From Symsagittifera roscoffensis (taxonomy: Eukaryota > Xenacoelomorpha > Acoela > Convolutidae), in contig NC_087070.1 of NCBI RefSeq assembly GCF_963678635.1, positions 44,375,467 to 44,439,466 of the forward strand: a stretch of 64,000 bases of DNA. The letters run 5' to 3'. Below are positions 24,414 through 35,400 of the stretch, piece after piece; positions within the stretch are counted from its first letter, which is position 1, and every line of letters starts with the position of its first letter. A program made the translations under genes and the position numbers. The notes under the pieces were generated by a model that saw only the letters and a list, made by a program, of their open reading frames with translations, was not told the origin of the DNA and searched no databases.

Positions 24414-26468
24414 ATGGGTCCGAAGGTAACAAAGAAGAACTTTTCAGTTAGTATGGTCAGCACGAGAAGTACCACGGAGAACAAAGCAAAAGAGGGCAGG
24501 GAAGGGGAACGAGTAGAACCCAACATCGAGATTGATCTAGAGACACCTGATCAAAGTGTGGATGAAGCAGGAAGGAAGACGACAGAGTCAACTCCAATGC
24601 CTAATGCGGAATAACCTAACCCGAATCCCATAGAGTTCTCACCGATAGACAACGTGGAAGACACAACAGGCAACACGCCAGAAACAGTGAAGGATGAGTC
24701 TCAAAAAAAAACGTCTTTTACTGAAAGATTAGCAATGATGGTCGGAATGAGATCGAAGGACGCAGCAGTGGAGGAGACGAAAGTCGAGAAAAGCAAAACA
24801 TTCGGAACAGTATCCACGAGAACGACAGAGACCGATCAGAACGAGGGTCAGAGAAAATCGGGACCAGTGACCAACTACAGGACAACAACGGACCATGGAA
24901 CGACAACTCTTGAGTTAAGCGACTTGATGGCGAAGCTAGATCAGATAGATGAGAAACTGAAGCACAGCGAAGAGGATAGAAATGTGATAAGGAATGAAAT
25001 GAGACACAACAAACATGAGTACTTGGACAACTATTTCCATCTAGCGAGAGCGACGGAGGAAAATCTTCAGAAGATGTCTGACAAAGTAGAAACCACTGAT
25101 GAAGAGCGAGAAAAGAACATCAGAAAAGACATGCAAGAAATGAAGCAGCGATATGACACAGTGAATTGCCAGTTAGGGAGTTTGGAAACGAGAATGGATA
25201 CGATGAGTAGGGAACAGGCTGAGAGCTCAAGTGCAATACAGACAAAGCTAGACGCTATTCTTAGGAACTCAACACAACAAGACAGGCCAGCTGCAGAGAG
25301 GACACAAGGTAATAGAGTGGATTTCGTGGAGCCTCAAAGGAACAAACGACAGTCAACACCGTTACCAGCAACCCGGGAGGCCGCGATTACGTCACCGGTG
25401 GGGGCCAGGGCCATTATAAAAAATGGAACAGCGAACACAACCAGTGGTCCAGGGGACTGCACGACTCACAACAACGTGGGACCGGATGCCATGACCTGGG
25501 CAAGCACCTGGGAAATGATGAACAGGACGCTAGAGGCCTTCGCCACGAGGAACACCGACTCGAGTGACAGAGGAGGCAACAAATCCAGGAAAACCTTCAA
25601 GAAACCGAAGGAGTTCAAAGATGATTCAGATGGATGCATTGACACTTGGGTAGAAGTCATGAGGTTGCATTTAGAACAAGACAACTTGAACGATGAGAGG
25701 CAGGCATGCACAGCGATACTGAGCAATCTGGAAGGAACGGCATTGAAATGCGTGGTTGCGAAGAAAGAAGAGGAACGCGACACAGCGGACAAAATCTTTG
25801 AAATATTGTGAAACAGATTCGGCTCAGGCATGAAGGGTCATCAAGCGATGATGCGATTTGAAAAGAGGAGACAAAGGGACGATGAATCGATAGACAGGTT
25901 CCTAGATGATCTTGAGAGCTTGAGAAGAAGGAGTGACCCGGAAGAATCTACCAATCGAAGGAACTTCAGCATCGCCTCAAAGTTCATTGATGGGGTAAAG
26001 AGTGATGACTTGAGAACGATGTTAGCAACGTACTATACATTGTCGAAAGACAGTGCACCAACTCCAGAAGAGATGAGGCAGAAGTCAAGAGAATACATGC
26101 TGATGAAACCCAAGAAACACTCGTACTCAGACAACAGGAACACACAAGGGGGAAGTCAGCCACAAAGGTCGTCATGGTACAAGCCCAGAGATGACATGGA
26201 CAAACGCAGGTCATGTGCTAACTGCGGGTCGGCGGATCATCATGTGGCGGATTGCACGACATACAAACAGGGCATGAAGAGTTTGGGATATGCACCCGAT
26301 GAGGAAGAGATGAGCCAGATGGAGGAACACGAGTTCTATAGTGGCTTGATCATCAAAATAGGTGCAAGAGGGGCACTTCAGGATGGACTGTCCGTTGTTT
26401 TGGGAAGCGGTCAAGAATCAGAGTCATCCAAAACACAAGTTGGCGCTAGCAGCGGTGCAGAACCATAG
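24414..26468 (+). pseudogene. gag: gag (capsid/nucleocapsid region), broken
   Basis: One reading frame interrupted by TAA at 24612-24614 and TGA at 25809-25811. The first ~130 codons are hydrophilic; a coiled-coil region follows (about 24900-25260) with many E/K/R residues. The conserved retrotransposon gag segment lies around 25620-26010 (WVEVMRLHLEQDNL, then FIDGVKSDDLRTML). A CCHC zinc knuckle is intact at 26214-26255 (CANCGSADHHVADC). A second knuckle is truncated near 26359-26375: only its GHFRMDC half is present, and in the next frame. The protein would package the element's RNA in virus-like particles. The ATG at 24414 is the first good start after the leader. Confidence 0.85.
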
Positions 26469-28338
26469 AAACAGACGAGATGAATTTGAGACGAAAAACC
26501 TAGAAAGACCAAGTGCGGAGCTACCAACGAAAACAGTGAAAGCTGTAACACAATGTAATAGCGCAGTAGAGGCCACGGCGAAGAACGACCTAGCAATAGA
26601 TTATGAAAAGGCGGCAGCGGAGGCCATCAACAAAGTGAAACAAGACCTGGCAGCGAAAGAAATAGAACAACGGTTGAAGCAAGAGATCCAAAGACAGAGA
26701 ATGAACGAAACATTAAGTTGCGCACAAACAATACCAGAAGCTGCTGAGGGGTCGACAAAAAATGGAAACTGCAACACTGTAAAAATGTTTACAGGAAAGC
26801 AATTTGGCATAACAAAGATTGGGGCAAGAATAATGTCAATAATCACTGTGGGCGGCCACGAAGTAACGAGAAACTTAAGCGATCCAAGTGACCAGACAAT
26901 AATGCACATTGATGTGTACGCAGATTACTTGAGTTGTATAAGCCCACAAACGACTTCTAGAGCGTTGAGAGCACTACTCACGAGAGGGGGTAGCAAGTCG
27001 GTACGTGTTGATAACAGGTACACAGAAGCTTATGGTCCACATGAAGTGATGCTATATATAGATGGAATCAACATCTATACCAAAACAATGATAACATGTG
27101 ATGAAGACCTAATTGGGCAAATCTACGTGGGAAAAGAAGAGTTGAAAGTGAGATCGATCGGACACTGCGCCATGCTTGAAGAAGATGCGATGCACATCGG
27201 GACAGAGGCAGATGTGACAGGACACGTGCTAGACATAAGTGGCAAAAAGACTCAGTTACGTGGGTTACTTGATACGGGAGCAGTCTTGAGTGTCATACCA
27301 ATCGAAACTTGGGAACGAATGGGCTTCAACAAAGATGATTTGATAGATTCGAGAATACGGTTGTCAGCTGCAAACAAAGGGGCCCTGCGGGTGTTGGGCA
27401 GAAGGCCGATAATAGCCCTCAATCTGGGGGAACGTAACCTGTGGATGAGCTTTCTTGTGGTAGAAAACCTAGATGAGTCTGAACAATTTATTTTAGGCAG
27501 AGATTTCATCAGGAACTTTGATGTAGCGATTGATCTAAACAACGCAATATTCAGGATACGGAACCCGGATAGGAGGTACGCAATCAAACCGGTAAATTTA
27601 ATAATGGCAAATGAAACCAAAGCACCGGTATTCTTGAGTAGGAGGGTGAGGCTAAAGGCGAACGAGACGGCGATTGTAAGCTTACGAATGAAAACTTACA
27701 ATGAACTAAGTGACAACAAGCAGGTATGTGTAGTCCCAAACCCAAATAGTCAAAGTGCTGCTGTTTTAGGAAGATCCTTCTCGATTACGAAGAGCGGCCT
27801 CTGCGTGAGTGTCTTGTTGAATACCCTTGACATGCCAATCACGATACAGAGGGGGAGGAAACTGGGATATGCTTTACCTGTTAAAACTCGATATGAAATG
27901 ACTGAAAACCATAAGCAAAATGAAGATGTTGATTGTCCCAATCATAGGGACAAAATTTATATCTTGAGACGATTGAATAAAATAAAAGATTCATCAGGTC
28001 TTGTGAAGTCACTTAAGTCAGAGACGGACGATGGACTATCGAGCTGTTCGAATTTCCCGGAACGGCCCACATTAGACGAAATACAGGGTAATAAACCGGT
28101 TCTACCGGATATTGAACACCTAAGAGGCAAGTTCACGGACGAACAGCTCGAAGCCATCAAGGACGTACTAGAACGGAACGAAGAAGTTTTTTCAAGATAT
28201 AAGGCAGAAATCGGGTGTTGTAATTTTGTTGAGCACGAAATAGAACTTGAGCAAAACGCAACACCGCACAGGGAGGGGGCGAGGCGCATGACCCACACAA
28301 ATCGGATGCGTGTAGAAAGGAGATTGAAACGGTACTAG
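26362..28338 (+). pseudogene. pol: pol N-terminal part: aspartic protease and linker
   Basis: Frame +1 relative to gag. It begins with the second half of a zinc knuckle and is followed by a charged Lys/Glu region. The retropepsin motif is LLDTGAVLSVI (catalytic Asp codon 27271-27273), with the family's downstream FILGRDFIRNFD strand about 80 residues later. The last ~90 codons lead into the reverse transcriptase (the EVFSRYKAEIG-type segment). The stop at 28336 is caused by a one-base frameshift near 28290; the frame carrying the RT resumes there. The 5' frame change at about 26359 looks like a small deletion between short GCAAG repeats, not a programmed shift, because part of the second knuckle is lost. 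Confidence 0.82.
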
Positions 28339-28346
28339 AGTATGAC

Positions 28347-29843
28347 ATGATAGAACCATCCAAATCACCGTGGGCGTGTGGAGTAGTGATGGCCAAAAAG
28401 AAAGGCAACCAGTTGAGGTTTTTTTGTGAATTTCGATACCTGAACTCCGTCACGGTGAAGGATGCCTATCCCATACCTAGGATTGATGAGAGCCTCTCGA
28501 AGTTAGGTGATGCAAAATTTTTTACGACTCTTGATTTAGGCTCGGCTTTTTGGCAGGTACCACTCAGGAAGCAGGACAGGGACAAGACAGGGTTTGCCTG
28601 CGAGTTGGGTCTGTTTCAATGGAAACGGATGCCGTTTGGACTTTGCAATGCCACAGCCACGTTTCAGCGGTTGATGGCACACGCGCTGATAGGCGTGACG
28701 AAGAAGTATGGCAATCTGGTAATGTGCTATGTGGATGACGTGGTAATAGCGACACCCACACTAGAGGACCACATTGAAAGACTTGACGAAGTATTTGCGT
28801 GTATGAAGAGGTCGGGGCTGAAGTGCAATCCATCAAAGTGTGAGATACTCAAGGACTCGATAAAATACTTGGGGAGGATGGTGGACAAACACGGCGTCAG
28901 ACCAGATCCAGACGCAGTAGAGGCAGTTCTAACTTGGAAATCGCCGAAAACGGAACACCAATTGATGAGCTTTCTGGGTTTTGCAAATTACTATAGGGAA
29001 TTCGTCAAAGGCTATGCGGACAAGGTTTATCCGATGCAACAGTTAATGAGGCACAAGGGCAAGAAGTTCACGTGGAATAACGCAGCAGAAGAGTCATTCC
29101 AGAGAATAAAGAAAGAGTTGTGCGAGGCACCAGTACTAGGGATGCCAACAGAGAAGGGGATGTACGTACTGGAAACGGACGCGTCGGTAGTAGCGATATC
29201 TGGAATTCTCCGCCAAGAACAAGAGTGGAACGGGAAAACAGTCTTGAGACCAATAGCGTACGGGAGCAAAGTCCTAAGTGACACGGAAATGAAGTACGGA
29301 GCACCGAAAGCAGAGATGTTCGCGGTGGTTACCTTTGTCGAGAAATATAAGGCATACCTAGGCAGTGAGCCATTCAAGTTGCGAGTCGACAACCGGGCAC
29401 TAAGCTGGCTGAAGACGTACTCAATGGACCAAAGTTACATTGGGAGGTGGATAGTTCGCCTGGACGGATACAATATGATAATTGAGCACAGAACACGAGA
29501 CAAACATCAAAATGCTGACAGCTTGAGCAAGAAGACGGAGTTCTACGAGAGACAAGAACAGAAGGAGGCAGATAGACCTGAGATCAAAGATGGCTTCTCC
29601 TTCATGGACAAGGAAACGTATGACAGTCTTCCTCTCACGAGATGGTTGGACAAATCAGGCAAACCAATAGAAGATCACCCCGAGTTACCAAAGAAAACTA
29701 CAAAAAAAACAATCTTGAGAAAGAACCGAGGGATACCGATAGGAATAATGCTCAAGTCAAAGATCGTGAGGGAGACGCTCAAAGCAAAAGGCTACGATCT
29801 CAACCAGGTAGAGACGGGGGAAGCACAAATAGACGAAGACTGA
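28347..29843 (+). pseudogene. pol: pol: reverse transcriptase and RNase H
   Basis: Shows all the expected Ty3/Gypsy RT blocks: RFFCEFRYLN, AYPIPRIDE, TTLDLGSAFWQV, FQWKRMPFGLCNA, the catalytic CYVDDVV (TAT at 28728), and SIKYLG. The connection region and RNase H follow, with the ETDAS and KAEMFAVV motifs and a terminal HQNADSLSK. This is the core that copies the RNA into DNA. The open frame continues upstream to about 28290. A TGA at 29841 ends it, but the same frame goes on directly into the linker and integrase. Confidence 0.93.
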
Positions 29844-30311
29844 AAGGGGTTACTCGAGAGACTAGCAGATGATAAGCCCGTGATTCAAGAAAACTGTAAA
29901 GAGGAACCTGAGGTCACAATACTGCGAAAGAGCGGGACAGCCAGTGATAGAAATACCTCGAAGGTGACTAACCTTGGTGGGAAGGAAGTGGTGCAGTCAC
30001 TGGTTGAAAAGATCCCAGCTGAATTACTTGAACAGACTAGAGTCAGGAGAAAGAGAGTGGAATTCAAAGCAGAAGCTGAATACCTGGGACCAGGTCAAGA
30101 GTCCGGGGAGCGGTCCACGTCCACAGAAGAAGAAAACACAGAAGAAGAAAACACTGAGGGAGAAAATTTGTCCGGGGAGTGTGAAATGTGGGATGAGGAC
30201 TCGGAAGCGAGCAGTGACAATCAAGATAGTCTCTGCATGATATTGGCAGAATAAAAGATTAGACACCACGACAGGGAACTACAAACAGATCCGTCCTCAG
30301 GAACCTTCAAC
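29844..30311 (+). pseudogene. pol: pol linker between RNase H and integrase
   Basis: Same frame as RT and integrase. A highly acidic stretch with repeated EEENTE units lies around 30120-30210, and a TAA interrupts it at 30252. A linker of about 150 residues is unusually long for Ty3/Gypsy. No enzyme motif is seen. Confidence 0.6.
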
Positions 30312-32246
30312 TTGGACGTGCAGGAGATACGAGGTGGTGAAGAACTTGAAAGGATTGCAGTTTCGAGGAGGCCATTCAGGGAGCTATCATGCAATTCAAA
30401 TGTGAGAACAAATCTGGTGCCGGAAGACGACATGAAGGTGGTAAGGAGGATAGTATGCGTGAAGCTGAATGACGACGTCCACAACCCTGGGGAGATGAAT
30501 GGGCAGATCATGGCGCTGAAGGAACATGTCAAAGCGAGATATAGGCTGTCGGACCTGATAAGAGCCCAGAAGAATGACAAGATGACAAGCAATCTCTCCA
30601 AGTGGATCCGAACGGGGTCCAAGGAGAAAGGGGAACTTGAAGAAGACAGCTACAAGATCCTGAGCCAGTTCTACAAAGAGAGGAAAGAGTTACTCTATCA
30701 CACGGCTGACGGGGTGGTAGCATGCAAGAGAAAAGACGAAGACAAGATACTACACAAGCACAACCTCATCATACTACCACAATTATATCAGACAGAGGTG
30801 CTGTTCAGATCACATGATCAAATGGGGCACCAGGGGATAGACAAAGTGCAACAAAGAATACTTCACAGGTTCGATTGGCCAGGATTGAGGAAAGCCTGTG
30901 AGAGGTGGGTGAATGCATGCCTGGCATGTTTGCAAGTGAAAGACTCAAGGAAGATGAAATTCCCACTCAAGTCGGTGGAAAGCTCGGAATTTAATGAAGT
31001 GGTGCAGATAGACCATCAGAAGATCTGTATGACGGAGTCAGGGTATAACCAGATACTGGTTATAATTGATCACTTCACAAAGCTAGCAGAGGCGGTGCCG
31101 TGTCAAACAGCTTCAGCAGAGGAGACTTGTGACCACTTGATAACCCATTGGATATCAAGGTATGGTTGTCCAATGACTTTTCAGTCAGACAACGGCAAAG
31201 CCTTTGTGGGGGACTTGACTAAGGAATTAATGAAGAGGTCACACATAGCTCAAGCACACTCGACGACTTACCATCCTCAGACCAACGGGCTGGTAGAAAG
31301 ACAGAATAGAACGTTGGTGAACATGCTGAGGGTATACTGCTCTAGATACATGACGGACTGGGATAAGTATCTGCCTCAAGTCGTAGGTGCATACAACAGT
31401 ACTAAACATTCGACGACGGGAATCAGTCCATTCATGATGTTAACAGGCAAAGAGAGAGCGATGTCTCTGACGTTCTTTTACCCAGAGTATGAAGGGAAGA
31501 GGACATCGCCTCAAGCTTACGTGAAAGAGGCGATCAGGAGACAGCAGGAAATAAACGAGGTCTGCAGGAGGAACACGGCGCAGGCACAAATGAGACAGCG
31601 CAAGAAATATGATGAAAAAATATTACAGGCGAAGCCATATGAAGTGGGTCAGTATTTGTGGGTTTTCCAGAATGTGATACCGCCCAAAGGGACGAAAAAA
31701 CTACTCAAGAAATGGAGAGGACCATTCATGATAAATGAAGTACATCAACAAGGACGGTTCTACCACTTGAGTACTGGGCGAGCAGCACTTTATGAGAACC
31801 TGAAGCCTCATGTACCATCCCCAGAGGACTGGTGTATACCAAAAGACATGGAGGGACTAGAGTACCTACTGGTAAAACCAGCATGTGAAGTGAACGAGAA
31901 AGGCACCAGAGATAAAAATGATGGCAATGAGAACTTGAGTTTGGATGACAATGAAAAAATAGACGCGGACTCTGAAGCGGAATCTTTTGTGGAAGAAGAT
32001 TGGAACGATCCGGAGCAAGGTGACGTGCCAAAGTGGACAGAACCAGACTTGTCAAAACCAGCGGGGACAAGGAGTGGCAATCGCAAACGCACAGGCATGA
32101 AGTACAACAGGTACGGGCACGATTTCCTGATCGACAAGATACAGCCCGATGACCTAAGCAAAGAACTAATAATCGTGGGCGAGCTGGCGGCAGATGGTGA
32201 ATGGCAGATCATCGATGAAAATGAACACTACCCACAGGAAGACTAA
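30312..32246 (+). pseudogene. pol: pol: integrase
   Basis: An HHCC zinc module (SHDQMGHQGIDKV ... ACLACLQ) is followed by the catalytic triad: Asp codons at 31011 and 31188 and Glu codon at 31296, with 35 residues between the last two (D,D35E). A GPY/F-like module (KKWRGPFMINEV) lies around 31710. The C-terminal tail is acidic and ends at TAA 32244; no chromodomain is recognised. The enzyme inserts the cDNA into the host genome. The stop at 32244 is followed by the same open frame, leading into the macro-like module. Confidence 0.92.
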
Positions 32247-33125
32247 TCGACGCCGGAGCGGGAGACGGATTTAGAACTGAGCGAGATAGAGAGGAGGGAG
32301 AATACGAACCTGAGGATATTAGAATGGATGCGCGACGTCAAGAACGGAAGCGAGGAAGAACAGAGCATACAGCAAGTTGACATATCAGCGGGGAAGTACA
32401 CGAAAACGGAGGATCCTCTTTTCGACTGGACGGCAACGGACAGCCCGCTCGACATTCCGCCGGATAATTCAGACCCAGCATCATCGACGGGGACGTCGAT
32501 AAATATTTTTGTCCGGGGAGTGGGGGTAGGACTTACCCACACCGAAAATTTGATGATAAAGAAACTCAGAGAAGTGAGAGAAAAGTGCGGACTGGAACTG
32601 GAAGGTGAGGAGGCCGAGCCTACCAGAGGACGGAATTTCAAAACGAAGTTTGAAATACCAAACGAATACTCAGAAAATATCCTGATAACGGATAGTGACT
32701 TCATTCTGTCAGACAGGACTAGCGCAATCTGTATCACGGCGGACATGAGTTTCAAATCAAGACTGGAAGCTGACTTCAAGAGGGAGTACCAGAACGTGGA
32801 TTTTCTGTTTAGACAGAAACCGGGACTGGGAGGAATGGCCGCGCTTCCACCATCAGTAGCACAAGTCCCGGGCAAATACCTATGCTTCCTAGTGACGAGG
32901 GTCAATGACAGGAACACGATCGATCCTGAACACGTGATGTTGGCACTAACGAGACTACGAGACTTCATGATTGAGAGGGGGATAACGGAGGTCTCAATGC
33001 CGGTGTATGACCCAAACAGGGGGAAATTGAGCCCAAGGGAATTGTAAGCTATCCTACACGTGGTCTTCGCAGAAACTGAGATAATGGTGCATCTTCACAA
33101 GAAATACTACTTGAGCATCGCCTGA
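32247..33125 (+). pseudogene. Macro-domain-like module downstream of integrase
   Basis: In frame with integrase, separated by one TAA (32244) and broken by TAA at 33045, with a natural end at TGA 33123-33125. The C-terminal half follows the order of macro domains of the OARD1/TARG1 type: AICITADMSF, then FKREY, GMAALPPS, KYLCFLVTRV, an amphipathic helix LALTRLRDFMI, GITEVSMPVYDP, then a helix and a final strand pair after the 33045 stop. Family macro domains bind or hydrolyse ADP-ribose. Here the usual glycine-rich GAG and GCGLD loops are replaced (SFKSRL; YDPNRGK), so binding or catalysis is doubtful. An acidic ~80-residue region precedes the domain. The fold call rests on pattern reading only. 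Confidence 0.55.
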
Positions 33126-33587
33126 GTCGGGTACGCGGGGGTCTCGAGTTGGGCATGAGGGAAGAATCTCGAGTTAGGTGTGGGGGTACAAAACTGGTAA
33201 AGAATTTTAGAGATGATTGGCATGACAATTAACATTTTAAATGATTGATGGTGCTAAAACATAAAATGAATCTGCATGTTTTTAGAAGATTTCCAATTGA
33301 ACTATTTTAGTAGGACGGAAAGGAAAAGGTTTTAAATATAGTAGTGAAGGGGGTTTTTAGGGTAGGAACACAGCCTGTTAGTCTAAAAATAAGGTGTTAT
33401 TTTCAGATTGATTTGGTAAAGTCAAATTGACTACTCAACTGTATTCAATTGAAGAAAGAGAACACAAGTTGAACGACACCTCAAGAAGTAAGCTCAAGTT
33501 GCTCAGGTAAACTCAAGTTGCTAATATTCAAGTTGCTCAGGTAAAACTCAAGTTGCTAATACTCAAGATCACTTGGAAATTACGGAA
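33126..33587 (+). other. Gap between the two coding units, with possible splice acceptor
   Basis: No ORF. It holds a good acceptor-like ttattttcag ending at about 33406, which could create a spliced mRNA for the second unit as in env-bearing retroelements (inference). At 33490-33565 the phrase caagttgct(cagg/aata) recurs four times in a short direct-repeat cluster just before the ATG at 33588. Confidence 0.5.
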
Positions 33588-34267
33588 ATGGCAGATCGAT
33601 TCTGGAAGTCCATGCAATCGGCTTTGAAAAAACCCACACTTGACGAATTGTACAGACGTCTAAGGGACCTGGATTATACTCAAGTGGATGAGAGAATGGC
33701 AGTGATGTTGAATGCCATCCTCCAGTTGGAGGATGAGGGCGAGTGCCGGGAGTCTGCGACAGAAGCAGTTTTGATGGTGGGCTACACCACCGATGGAATA
33801 TCTAATCAAGAGCAAACCAGGTGGCTGTCTTGGAACGTGGATGGAGCAATAAGGGGGTTCGATTTGGCAAGGAACCCTGGCTTGAGAAATAATACTGAGT
33901 ATGGTGCAGGGGAACTCCCACTGCCGGTCAGACCATCAGTCAGATCCACGGGCCAGAGCACGAGCAAGACACCATTGATGTCTCGAGCACAGCAGACGGG
34001 GGAAGCGTATCCGGACGTCAGTATCTTGAAGAGAGAGCTTGAGAGGACTCAGCTGGAGAGGATCAAGCGGTGCTCGAGAGAGATCAGGCAAAAGTTGAGA
34101 GGGATCAAGCGCGGAGGGAACTGGACATGATGAGAGCTGAACAGCTACAGGCAGAAAGGGTGCGAGAGAATGCCGCAAATTGCGAGCAGCTGAAATCGGA
34201 GCTTGAAAGGATCCAGCAGCGACAACGCGAGCTCGACATGTAGAAAGGGGCTAGGCCCAAAGAGCGG
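33588..34267 (+). pseudogene. Second unit, N-terminal coiled-coil region, broken
   Basis: The ATG at 33588 begins a frame that runs to 34130. A one-base loss near 34058-34062 shifts the real reading into the frame that continues into the SGNH domain, as shown by uninterrupted RDQA/ER-type heptads across the shift. A TAG at 34241-34243 interrupts that frame. The first ~110 residues are mixed alpha-helical with no recognised family; residues ~150-220 are strongly charged coiled coil. No signal peptide is present, so it does not begin like an envelope protein. Confidence 0.6.
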
Positions 34268-35400
34268 GTGGTGACCGGCTCAAGACCAGAGTCACGTATG
34301 GAGGTGGATGAAGCTCCTAGGTCGAAGGGACGGTTCAACCTCGATCGCGCTGCTCAAGAACATATGAACGAAGGGTTGGAGGTGTGGATACCGTCTGAAT
34401 CAGCGTCCTCCCTGCGTGGTCAAGAGACACAAGTAATACGCCCGTTGATGGACGTCGCGCTGCCTGGATATACGCCAAGTTCGACCCCGGGTAGTAGTCA
34501 GGTGAGTGGTAGCTCGTCACGACTGAAAGAGTTGCACGAGCGGCTACAACTAAGGAATCGCGAGGGTCCAGCAAGAGTGGACTTACCCTCGACGTGGGGG
34601 GAGGAACCCTCCAGGAGTGTGGTAATCTCGAGTTACAAAAAGAATACGGAAGGTAGATACCACAGGCACAATCGGATGGACTGGAGCACGGCGCAGAGAG
34701 ACAGGAGAGATTGCTTCCATGACGCAGCTTGGGTGAAATACCTCACGCAGCCACGTGTGCCCGAGGGGGCGGTCCACCTGATCATAGGGGACAGCTTGTT
34801 GCGGGTGCTGACCCGGAACCAGTCCCATTGGCAAACGGGGATCTTGAGCTTCGCTGGAGCCGCGACGCCGCAGATGCTAGCGACACTTGAGTTGCTAGGT
34901 ATGGCAAGAGTATATACGGTGACTCTGATGATCGGGACGAATGACGTGTCCAGGGGGGAAGCAAGGAAGGTGGCGAGGCTTCACGACAAGATGAGCTGCA
35001 TTCTTGAGGAATTGCGGATTCAAATGGATCCGGCTATTCTCACGGTGTGCACCATCCCTTACAACATGAAAGCGGACCAGCATGCGATGGAGATGAACAC
35101 AAAAGTGCGAAACCTGAACGAAATAATCAGGCAGATAAACCGAAGAAGTGTCCTCCCCGTTGGGTTGTTGGACGTGGCCGAGCAAATGGAGCTATCTGCT
35201 TTCCCTGACGATGCATCCTCGGATGGGATTCACTTTGATAGGCCCAGACGGGTGGAGTGGTTGAATGACGTCTTCCAAAGGCACATAAGCGCATTGGAGG
35301 CAGAGTTGCTGGAGACGGCACAGGTCACATTCGGACCACCCCCAAATCCAACCTTCTTCAACTCGAGGGCTTTGTCCAGTCGCTTGGGTGCGATGGCCGA
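34268..35400 (+). pseudogene. Second unit: SGNH/GDSL hydrolase domain
   Basis: Part of the long open frame 34268-37753. Block I is HLIIGDSLLRVL (nucleophile Ser codon 34793), block II is SFAGAA with the conserved Gly, block III is LMIGTNDV (Asn codon 34940), and block V is SDGIHF (Asp 35222, His 35231). All four SGNH residues are present in the right order and spacing, over about 150 residues. Family members are esterases or lipases. SGNH domains are known in ORF1 of CR1-type LINEs, but I know of none as a standard part of Ty3/Gypsy elements. The substrate is unknown. Confidence 0.75.

Noticed and set aside
24612-33047. Alternative genetic code or stop-codon readthrough to explain the in-frame stops
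   Set aside because: Both TAA and TGA appear as stops inside and at the ends of genes here, host genes end normally with them, and frameshifts of the same number are present. Decay is simpler.
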